Source of the DNA: Prevotellaceae bacterium UBA7017
Lineage (GTDB): Bacteria > Bacteroidota > Bacteroidia > Bacteroidales > Bacteroidaceae
Direction: 5' to 3'
DNA: 14,199 nt
Assembly: GCA_002449535.1 (NCBI GenBank)
Contig: DJWZ01000079.1
Location: 18,291 to 32,489, forward strand
The notes under the pieces are model-generated. The model saw nothing but the letters and a program-made list of their open reading frames with translations, had not been told where the DNA came from and did no database searches. Below, piece by piece: positions 1-6,701 of the stretch; within the stretch, counting starts at the first letter, position 1, and each line of letters begins with the position of its first letter. Made by a program: the position numbers and the translations under genes.

Positions 1-119
1 AGTGAGGGGTCAGTGAGAGGTTAGTGAGAGGTTAGAGGCACCCCTCATGCTCCTCAACATTAGTATTCATGGGCTATCCGATGACTTTGAGTGAGGGGTG
101 GGTAAAAGTTCCTTTTCTC
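1..119. repeat. Repeat-rich non-coding DNA downstream of rarA
   Basis: No gene is visible here. An 11-base unit is repeated about three times at 1-33 (AGTGAGGGGTC, AGTGAGAGGTT, AGTGAGAGGTT), and a further AGTGAGGGGT lies at 90-99. The reverse complement of its core (ACCCCTCA) is at 40-47, so 40-47 and 92-99 could pair across a 44-base loop. There is no T-run on the rarA (minus) strand after this pairing, so I do not call it an intrinsic terminator. The left edge of the window may cut the array. Confidence 0.6.
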
Positions 120-1391
120 TTACTTCTTATACCTCTCTCCCCAGAGTTTGAGCATTTGCTGATAGAGTTTTTCTTCTGAAGGCGTATGCTGGGCATGCCA
201 TAGGCGTTTGTCCTTCAGGGCATCAGGCATATACTGCTGCGGAGCGAAATTGCCCGGATAGTCATGAGGGTATTTATAGCCATCGGAATATCCAAGCTCT
301 GACATGAGTTTTGTGGGAGCATTACGCAGATGTAGTGGAACTGGTTGATTGCCTGTTTCATTTACAAGGCTCAACGCATCATTGATGCCACAATATGCAG
401 AATTACTCTTTGGCGACGAGGCAAGATACACACAAGCCTCAGCAAGGGCTATGCGTGCTTCGGGCCATCCTATCTTCATGACAGTATCGAAGGCTGCATT
501 GGCAAGCAGCAGGGCGTTAGGATTGGCAAGACCAATATCCTCCGAGGCACTGATGACAAGGCGGCGAGCTATAAACTGTGGGTCTTCCCCACCCTCTATC
601 ATACGAGCCATCCAATAGAGAGCAGCATCGGGGTCACTGCCCCTGATACTTTTGATAAAGGCAGATATGATGTCATAATGCATCTCACCATCCTTATCGT
701 ATGCAAGGGGATTTTGCTGAAGCCTGCGAGCCACCAATTCGTCGGTAATCGTCACCTCTTCTGATGACTCTGACTCTACCAGCAACTGAAGGATATTGAG
801 AAGTTTGCGGGCATCGCCGCCGGAATATCTCAGCATGGCATCTGTCTCTGCCAGCTTTATATTTCGCTGTTTCAATTCTTCGTCAGTGGCAATAGCCCTA
901 TGCAGCAACTCCAGCAAATCATCTTTTCCCAGGCTTTCAAGCACATAGACCTGACAACGCGACAGCAGAGGGCGTATCACCTCAAAGGAGGGATTTTCGG
1001 TAGTAGCACCAATGAGGGTCACTATGCCACGTTCTACAGCCCCTAAAAGCGAATCTTGCTGGGACTTGGAAAAACGGTGTATCTCATCAATGAATAGTAT
1101 GGGAGAGGCTGTTGAAAAGAACCTGTTGTTCTTTGCCTTGTCGATGACCTCACGAACCTCCTTAACACCACTTGTCACAGCACTCAAGGTATAGAATGGC
1201 GTATCGAGCTTATTGGCTATTATCTGTGCCAATGTTGTTTTTCCAACGCCAGGAGGTCCCCACAGAATGAAAGAAGAGATATTTCCGGATTCTATCATTC
1301 TGCGAAGTACAGCACCTTCTCCGACAAGGTGTTTCTGACCTATATAGTCGTCCAATGTACGCGGACGAAGACGTTCTGCTAATGGAAGCAT
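120..1391 (-). CDS. rarA: Replication-associated recombination protein A (RarA/MgsA AAA+ ATPase)
   Basis: RarA is a clamp-loader-related AAA+ ATPase (WRNIP1/Mgs1 family) that acts at stalled or collapsed replication forks with SSB and RecA. The 423-aa length is normal for the family. Visible landmarks are the N-terminal LAERLRP...IGQ signature (residues 5-19), Walker A GPPGVGKT (45-52), Walker B ILFIDEIH (98-105), sensor 1 around GATTENPSF (128-136) and a probable arginine finger in LLSR (R145). The C-terminal half carries family motifs such as SGGDARKLLN, SIRGSDPDAALYWMARM and ASEDIGLANP, followed by the tetramerisation region. It is the last gene of the minus-strand block and starts 20 bases after the ygiQ stop. 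That spacer is made of ATTGAAA-type heptamers, so this start has no Shine-Dalgarno sequence. The family call is secure; the fork role comes from homologues. Confidence 0.95.
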   Translation of the reverse strand: MLPLAERLRPRTLDDYIGQKHLVGEGAVLRRMIESGNISSFILWGPPGVGKTTLAQIIANKLDTPFYTLSAVTSGVKEVREVIDKAKNNRFFSTASPILFIDEIHRFSKSQQDSLLGAVERGIVTLIGATTENPSFEVIRPLLSRCQVYVLESLGKDDLLELLHRAIATDEELKQRNIKLAETDAMLRYSGGDARKLLNILQLLVESESSEEVTITDELVARRLQQNPLAYDKDGEMHYDIISAFIKSIRGSDPDAALYWMARMIEGGEDPQFIARRLVISASEDIGLANPNALLLANAAFDTVMKIGWPEARIALAEACVYLASSPKSNSAYCGINDALSLVNETGNQPVPLHLRNAPTKLMSELGYSDGYKYPHDYPGNFAPQQYMPDALKDKRLWHAQHTPSEEKLYQQMLKLWGERYKK

Positions 1392-1466
1392 TGAAAATTG
1401 AGAATTGAAAATTAAACCTTTGACTTTCGACCTTTGACCTTCGACTTTTGACCTTTGACCTTATAC
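1390..1466. repeat. Degenerate heptanucleotide array across the ygiQ 3' end and rarA start
   Basis: Eleven consecutive 7-base units keep one register on the plus strand. Three ATTGA(A/G)A units and ATTAAAC cover 1390-1417. Then come CTTTGAC, TTTCGAC, CTTTGAC, CTTCGAC, TTTTGAC, CTTTGAC and a decayed CTTATAC (1418-1466). The second block encodes the lysine-rich end of YgiQ on the minus strand, where three heptamers give a 7-residue repeat (KVKGQKS, KVKGRKS, KV). The first block forms the spacer and touches the rarA start codon. Units are imperfect, so this is an aged or diverging array rather than a clean microsatellite. Confidence 0.8.
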
Positions 1467-3169
1467 TCAAAGAAGTAGTCATTCTGCTTTTTCTTCTTTT
1501 TCATATCATGCTCGGTGAATACAGGTTTGAGAGTATATGGGTCGTAACCTGTATAGAACATCTCTGTAGCAGTAGTCATAGGTGTTGGGGTAAAATCCTG
1601 CACCTGCTCAAGACGGTATCCCATTCTACGCGTGAGTTCAGAGAGTTGTTTCATGTCTTTCTCTGTGCAGCCAGGATGGGAGGATATAAAATAAGGTATC
1701 AGCTGCTGTTTCAGCCCGCACTCACGGTTTATCTTATCGAAGATGCCATTGAATCGCTTAAACAATTCAAAAGAAGGCTTTCGCATGATATTCAGGACAT
1801 AATCAGAAGTATGCTCCGGAGCAACCTTCAGACGTCCTGACACATGATGCATTATCAGTTCCCGTGTATATTGTCGAGTGGACCGATTGGTCTTCTCATC
1901 TTTGCTATGATGCAGCAGCAGGTCATATCTCACGCCAGAGCCGATAAATGATTTCTTTATCTCTGGCAGAGCATCTACCTCATGGTAAATCTCAAGCAAG
2001 GCAGAATGGTCTGTATTCAGGTTAGGACATATCTGTGGATGGATACAGGAGGGGCGTTTACATGCCTCACATGCCTTGAGGTTATTACCATGCATGGAAT
2101 ACATATTTGCCGATGGACCACCGAGGTCTGACAGATAGCCCTTGAAGCCGTCAAGTTTCACGACTTCCCGAACCTCCTTCATGATACTCTCCTTTGAGCG
2201 GGAGGCAATGAATTTTCCTTGATGTGCAGAGATGGTACAGAAAGCACAACCGCCAAAACATCCTCGATGGAGATTGACGGAAAACTTTATCATTTCGTAT
2301 GCAGGAATCGTCTTTCCCTTATATTTCGGATGTGGCACACGCTGATAAGGCAGGTCAAAGGAAGCATCTATCTCTGCCGTCGTCATTGGCGGATAAGGAG
2401 CATTGACGACAACATAACGTTCCCCGACTTGTTGTATCAATCTCGAAGCATGCATCTTATTCGATTCTTCTTCTATATGCCTGAAATTCTCCGCCTGACA
2501 ACGTTTGTCCTTGAGACAGGTCTCATGAGAATGGAGAAGGATATCTCCCTCCTGGGGTATGACATTGTCTGTAAGATATACCGACTGCGGTATGTTTTTC
2601 CACTCTTCACGGGGTGTTTCACACAATGCAACAGTTGCCTTTTCGCCCATGCCGTAGGTTATGAGGTCTGCACCAGAAGACACAAGTATGGAAGGCATCA
2701 ATTTATCCTGCCAGTAATCATAGTGTGTCAGCCTGCGCATCGAAGCCTCTATACCACCAAGCACTACAGGAACGTCAGGAAACAGTTCTTTTAGTATCTT
2801 GGTATAAACAATGGTAGGATATTCCGGACGGCAATCATGACGTCCGTCTGGAGAATAAGCATCTTCTGAACGCAAACGTTTCCGAGCAGTATATTTATTC
2901 ACCATGGAGTCCATTGCTCCAGGTGATATGCCAAAGAATAAACGCGGTTTCCCCAATTTCTTGAAATCCCTGAAATCACCATGCCAGTCAGGTTGGGGGA
3001 CAATAGCGACCTTATAACCATGAGCCTCCAGGGTTCTGCCTATAACCGCAGCACCAAAAGAAGGATGATCTACATAAGCATCCCCGGAAAACAGAATGAC
3101 ATCAAGCTCATCCCAACCTCTTAATTGACACTCCTTCTTGGTTGTAGGTAGAAAATCTGTCAGCATCAT
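1412..3169 (-). CDS. ygiQ: YgiQ family (UPF0313) radical SAM protein
   Basis: This is a member of the YgiQ/UPF0313 radical SAM family. The N-terminal part (about residues 1-290) has the family's cobalamin-binding-like opening (DVILFSGDAYVDHPSFG). The radical SAM core follows, with the [4Fe-4S] cysteines in RGCFGGCAFC at C304, C308 and C311 (CxxxCxxC). The C-terminal part contains VAPEHTSDYVLNIMRKPS and DFTPTPMTTATEMFYTG, typical of the DUF3362-containing end. The substrate of this family is not established to my knowledge. The start overlaps the stop of the upstream lipoprotein gene as ATGA, which suggests translational coupling; a second ATG follows immediately (start at 3166). The last ~17 residues are a KVKGQKS-type repeat produced by a heptanucleotide array and are probably an accretion on a normal ~565-aa protein. 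Confidence 0.93.
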   Translation of the reverse strand: MMLTDFLPTTKKECQLRGWDELDVILFSGDAYVDHPSFGAAVIGRTLEAHGYKVAIVPQPDWHGDFRDFKKLGKPRLFFGISPGAMDSMVNKYTARKRLRSEDAYSPDGRHDCRPEYPTIVYTKILKELFPDVPVVLGGIEASMRRLTHYDYWQDKLMPSILVSSGADLITYGMGEKATVALCETPREEWKNIPQSVYLTDNVIPQEGDILLHSHETCLKDKRCQAENFRHIEEESNKMHASRLIQQVGERYVVVNAPYPPMTTAEIDASFDLPYQRVPHPKYKGKTIPAYEMIKFSVNLHRGCFGGCAFCTISAHQGKFIASRSKESIMKEVREVVKLDGFKGYLSDLGGPSANMYSMHGNNLKACEACKRPSCIHPQICPNLNTDHSALLEIYHEVDALPEIKKSFIGSGVRYDLLLHHSKDEKTNRSTRQYTRELIMHHVSGRLKVAPEHTSDYVLNIMRKPSFELFKRFNGIFDKINRECGLKQQLIPYFISSHPGCTEKDMKQLSELTRRMGYRLEQVQDFTPTPMTTATEMFYTGYDPYTLKPVFTEHDMKKKKKQNDYFFEYKVKGQKSKVKGRKSKV

Positions 3170-5721
3170 GGTGTAATGAGGAATGCCAGGATACCACCCA
3201 TTATGGTTGCCTGCATTGCCCTGTCATTTATACATTCAAACGGAAATCCCATAACAAAAGTATGGAAGCCCACATTATTAGCGACTGCCGCTGTTTGACC
3301 ATCAGCATATTGCATTGCTATGAAAGCACTGTCTTCCGCCTTCAAGACATCGCTTTGGGTGGTGGCATAATGCTTGTCATTCAGAATATTTATCAGGTAA
3401 ATCTCCTGCTGCAATCCATTAACCTTGTAGTTATAGTCACGAATGGTCCCGCCACAAGTTGAATGGAATACTGTATGCATGAATTCAGATTCCTTGGCAT
3501 CCATCATGTCAGACACCACATATGAACCGCTACAGAGAAGCGAGCCGCGTCCTTGTGCTACATAGCTGTATAATTTCTGCTGGAGGGATTCTGAAAACGT
3601 CTTGTAATATCTCAGAGAATGACCGTCATTTTTCTCATTTCCAAGCAGGAGGTCAACCACCTTATAGCCTGCAAGGTCATAATTGCCCCACTCTACGGCT
3701 TCTTTAGACGTGCTGACAATATTATAATAGTTTGCTGCTGCTATGGCGCGGGCATGTTCAAGCGAATAGTTGAAATCATTTCCCGCCAATACCTTGCCAG
3801 TAAGTCCTGATGTAGCCCAGCATACAGTAGGACCATAAGATAATCCTGGGTCAGTATCTATCGAGAAGCCCTTCTTCCCATTTGAGCCTTCAACGATGGC
3901 TGGCGAAGAAAGACGCTTGAATCCATTTACTATTGCTACTGTCGGTGCTCCATAAGCATGCCACATGCACACAAGTTCTTCTGTAGGGAAACTCTCACCG
4001 CCGGCATTGACAGCAGTAATCTTAAATCGATAGACGATGTCAGGATATATAGGTATTTCCGTCCATGTCTTGGTAACATTGGTACCATTGTCATATCCCA
4101 GACTTCCCATTGCCATATAAACATTATATGATGATGGTTTTGCAGAAGGCTCCATGTCGTCATTCTGCGCTACCCATGAGAGCGTTGCCATACCTGAATT
4201 ATCCTCTGGGGAATTTGGTTTCAATGTGATATTGAAACCAACAGGAGTAAGAGGCTGCACCACCGCCTTTTGTCCATGGGCTTCAGCCTCAAAACGTAGA
4301 ATTGTTTTGTATATTGACCGTGCCAGATTAAACTTAAAATCTGGGTCATGACCATAGCGCATATCAGCAAAACTCTCATGCGAAAGAGTCTCAAAAATAG
4401 CTGATGGCATACCAGGAAGACGTGTCTCTGAATAATTTCTGTCATATAGGTCACGCCACTTCCATATACCATATATTTTTTGAAGGTCACGTTTTGAGTT
4501 ATCAAGAAGACTTTGAGCAAAATCGCGAGAATGTAATCTCGTCACTCCACTACTCAAGCGACCCTCATTGAAGTTTGTAGTACATACAGCGAGAGAACCA
4601 TACAGGGTTCCGTCATTATTGTATCCTGCATCCGAATGAACAGCAAGGGACAGGTCTATGGGAACTTTCAAGCCATCAGCCTCAGGGACATAAGGAGAGC
4701 CGCCTGCAAGCCAGTTGGTCATCAGAGAACGTACATTTATATCGTCCTTGTAATCGTCTTCCCCCTTATACCCTGCATAGACATTATATGGAGCGCCAGC
4801 CCATTGAGCATAATAACGGGCACCCTCAAGAGAGCGCATCAAACCACTTGTACTGCCGCCTCTGGATATATTCCCCATGCCGCCGCCAAACCGGACAGCT
4901 CTTGATGTTACTATTCCCTTGCCAGAAGACTGTGATGACACAACAATCTTATTATATTCTGAGCTACCTGTTCCGAAATAGAATGTTCCGAGATATACCC
5001 ATGTACCACCTCCCATACGTTGATTGACACGAAAATCGGTACGCATACCATCATGATACACACAATACAGAGCATCATCAACACTCTTGTCCTCCGTTGT
5101 ATATGACACATATACAGCATAGTTTCCCGCTTCGGGAATATTTGGCTGATAGGTTACAAATTCTTCCTCTTGTTTTGTTGCATGTGTCCTCTTTACACTG
5201 CCTTCGCTAAAAGGATTATATCCGTCATAGATTACCTCATTAGGTATATATGACCCTTTGTCATTGTCAACTATCACCTCATTAGGCTGCCAGTCACGTT
5301 CTCGTGGAGTAAAGACAACTGCGCCAGCGTTTTCGAGCATCGGGATAAGATATGGCACAACGATAGTCTGGGTAAAAAGGTCTTCTGTGGTTGAATAGAG
5401 CAAAGGTCTCTGCCACTTCCAAAAGCCTTTTTGTACATCATAGTAGTTTCCATGACTCTGCCATACAGAAAGATGCTTTCCTGACAATGCAGCAGCAGGC
5501 TGCACAGGGCGAGACACGTTTTTCACCCATGGATTGCCATCGTATGAATGCTTTCCCCACCAACCATGTCCATAAGTCTTGTCTTTCTTATGCTTAAAGC
5601 CATGTTTATCATGATCAATATTAACAGGAATAGTTCCGACATCCTTCACTGCGTGTTTTCCGCATGAGGCAAAGAGAACCAAGACGGCTGTTATTATATA
5701 TACGACAATATGCCGATTCAT
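3166..5721 (-). CDS. Amidase_3-like lipoprotein with golvesin, Fn3 and GATase-like domains
   Basis: This 851-aa exported protein resembles those often annotated as 'xanthan lyase' or 'golvesin C-terminal-like domain protein' in Bacteroidota. Residues 1-20 are a lipoprotein signal ending FASC, with Cys20 as the lipidated residue; Phe at -3 is a little unusual. No acidic export signal follows the Cys, so a periplasm-facing location is a fair guess. Residues ~80-145 and ~345-480 look like two halves of an N-acetylmuramoyl-L-alanine amidase (Amidase_3) fold. Candidate zinc ligands are H90 (QSHG), E113 (TTED) and H362 (AVHSDAG), with candidate catalytic E444 (FETLSHES). A golvesin-like beta domain (~185-280) sits between the halves. 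An Fn3-like segment (~495-590) and a GATase1-like alpha/beta domain (~595-851) follow. It starts 3 bases after the acyltransferase stop. Amidase activity on peptidoglycan is inferred. Confidence 0.8.
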   Translation of the reverse strand: MNRHIVVYIITAVLVLFASCGKHAVKDVGTIPVNIDHDKHGFKHKKDKTYGHGWWGKHSYDGNPWVKNVSRPVQPAAALSGKHLSVWQSHGNYYDVQKGFWKWQRPLLYSTTEDLFTQTIVVPYLIPMLENAGAVVFTPRERDWQPNEVIVDNDKGSYIPNEVIYDGYNPFSEGSVKRTHATKQEEEFVTYQPNIPEAGNYAVYVSYTTEDKSVDDALYCVYHDGMRTDFRVNQRMGGGTWVYLGTFYFGTGSSEYNKIVVSSQSSGKGIVTSRAVRFGGGMGNISRGGSTSGLMRSLEGARYYAQWAGAPYNVYAGYKGEDDYKDDINVRSLMTNWLAGGSPYVPEADGLKVPIDLSLAVHSDAGYNNDGTLYGSLAVCTTNFNEGRLSSGVTRLHSRDFAQSLLDNSKRDLQKIYGIWKWRDLYDRNYSETRLPGMPSAIFETLSHESFADMRYGHDPDFKFNLARSIYKTILRFEAEAHGQKAVVQPLTPVGFNITLKPNSPEDNSGMATLSWVAQNDDMEPSAKPSSYNVYMAMGSLGYDNGTNVTKTWTEIPIYPDIVYRFKITAVNAGGESFPTEELVCMWHAYGAPTVAIVNGFKRLSSPAIVEGSNGKKGFSIDTDPGLSYGPTVCWATSGLTGKVLAGNDFNYSLEHARAIAAANYYNIVSTSKEAVEWGNYDLAGYKVVDLLLGNEKNDGHSLRYYKTFSESLQQKLYSYVAQGRGSLLCSGSYVVSDMMDAKESEFMHTVFHSTCGGTIRDYNYKVNGLQQEIYLINILNDKHYATTQSDVLKAEDSAFIAMQYADGQTAAVANNVGFHTFVMGFPFECINDRAMQATIMGGILAFLITP

Positions 5722-5724
5722 AAG

Positions 5725-6270
5725 TTATATCGAAAAATTTTCAGGGTGTTTTCCTTTGAAATCCTTAAAATACTGTTTTATCTCCAATATCTCCCCCTCA
5801 ACGTTTCCTGAAGGCACAATACTTTTTGTACATTGTATCAGCTTCTTTTGGTAATCAACCCCATATAAAAGAACAGGGATACCCGCCTTGTGTGCTATAA
5901 AATAAAATCCCTTCTTCCAATCAGAATTAAGGCTTCGCGTCCCTTCAGGAGTTACACAAATACGAAACTCTGGCATCTTTATCGCTATATCTGCAAGAGT
6001 ATCAGTCATAGAAACATGCTTTTGCCGAAAAACAGGTATTCCTCCCGTCTTCTTAAAAATGTATCCCAACGGCCAAAAGAACCACTCCTTTTTCATCAGA
6101 TACTGTATTGACACCCCTTCAGCATGTGAAAAAAGCTGACCGAGAACAAAGTCCCAGTTACTTGTATGGGGTGCCAAGCAAATAACACACTTTTTCGGGA
6201 ATGGTATCGTAATATCCGTATGCCATCCCATTTTGCGGTAAAGTAGCCAGCGACAAAAAGCTTTAAGCAT
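5725..6270 (-). CDS. PlsC-like 1-acyl-glycerol-3-phosphate acyltransferase family protein
   Basis: This is a 181-aa acyltransferase of the PlsC/LPLAT superfamily. All the family blocks are visible in order: HTSNWD (H35-x4-D40, the catalytic HX4D), GGIPVFR (76-82, substrate-binding block), PEGTRS (108-113) and the hydrophobic GIPVLL (130-135). It is shorter than E. coli PlsC and has no clear N-terminal membrane anchor, as in the compact LPLAT-like proteins common in Bacteroidota. The acyl acceptor (lysophosphatidate, lyso-aminolipid or other) cannot be read from the sequence. Its start lies inside the end of the upstream 90-aa gene (8-base overlap) and its stop is 3 bases before the amidase-like lipoprotein, so the three are probably translated from one mRNA. 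Together with that lipoprotein it suggests an envelope-related module. Confidence 0.88.
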   Translation of the reverse strand: MLKAFCRWLLYRKMGWHTDITIPFPKKCVICLAPHTSNWDFVLGQLFSHAEGVSIQYLMKKEWFFWPLGYIFKKTGGIPVFRQKHVSMTDTLADIAIKMPEFRICVTPEGTRSLNSDWKKGFYFIAHKAGIPVLLYGVDYQKKLIQCTKSIVPSGNVEGEILEIKQYFKDFKGKHPENFSI

Positions 6271-6535
6271 GTAAATTATTTATGTGGTCAACTACTTCGT
6301 TAACGCTATTATTGAAATCAGCTATCAACTTCTTATAATATTTTTTTGCAGGCATCCCTGGTTCCGGATGGGACACCCTCATTATAAAGTCAGAATGAAT
6401 ATGCATAATACTGCGAAGCAATGCATCTGCGTTCTGCTTATCACTATTATAATACGATGAAACTGATATACATTCAGCAAACAGTTCTCCACAAATGTAA
6501 TTAATACAACGCTTTAATGATCTTTTATTTGCCAT
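6263..6535 (-). CDS. Small conserved-looking helical protein of unknown function
   Basis: I do not recognise a named family for this 90-aa protein. It is basic at the N-terminus (MANKRSLKR), has no signal peptide or membrane segment, and looks all-alpha: a helix with C10, C15 and C21, a middle helix (ADALLRSIMHIHSDFIMRV), a short proline-containing turn (HPEPGMPAKK) and a C-terminal helix. It is the first gene of the minus-strand block, so it is made from the 5' end of the mRNA. Its last codons overlap the acyltransferase start by 8 bases, which supports it being a real translated gene. A TATTTTTG motif lies about 23 bases upstream of the start. It is probably cytosolic. Confidence 0.75.
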   Translation of the reverse strand: MANKRSLKRCINYICGELFAECISVSSYYNSDKQNADALLRSIMHIHSDFIMRVSHPEPGMPAKKYYKKLIADFNNSVNEVVDHINNLHA

Positions 6536-6557
6536 AACAATTAATTTTTATTCACTG

Positions 6558-6565
6558 CAAAAATA
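6558..6565 (-). promoter_or_regulatory. Candidate -7 element for the minus-strand operon
   Basis: The plus-strand string CAAAAATA reads TATTTTTG on the minus strand, matching the Bacteroidota primary-sigma -7 consensus TAnnTTTG. It would place transcription initiation about 15 bases before the 90-aa gene's ATG. No TTTG is present at the expected -33 distance; the nearest (CAAA at 6594-6597) is about 28 bases away, too far. This is therefore a half-site call. Confidence 0.4.
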
Positions 6566-6670
6566 GTAAATTCCATTCACATTTTATGCTGTGCAAAATA
6601 CCGTTTATGTTTTTTAACACTTTTTTTGAACAAAAGTTACATTTATTACTAATCTCTCATCTTTTTTTAT

Positions 6671-6678
6671 TACCTTTG
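6671..6678 (+). promoter_or_regulatory. Candidate -7 element of the proS promoter
   Basis: TACCTTTG matches the Bacteroidota -7 consensus TAnnTTTG and sits in the context T-run + TACCTTTGCG, as at the other two plus-strand promoters in this window. It would give a leader of about 15-20 bases before the proS ATG at 6702. The -33 TTTG is not present at the usual spacing. Confidence 0.65.
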
Positions 6679-6701
6679 CGCTCTGAAAAAATACAAGAAT
6701 A

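Noticed and set aside
1..33. Possible CRISPR or attachment-site repeats
   Set aside because: The 11-base units are directly adjacent with no spacers and there is no cas gene, integrase or tRNA; this is a simple tandem repeat.
1418..1459. Array of TTTG boxes as multiple plus-strand promoter elements
   Set aside because: TTTG recurs because of the heptamer, but no TAnnTTTG at a 19-21 base spacing is present and no plus-strand gene follows.
2219..2794. 191-codon plus-strand open frame opposite ygiQ
   Set aside because: It covers the radical SAM cysteine region of ygiQ and has no promoter, known motif or plausible composition.
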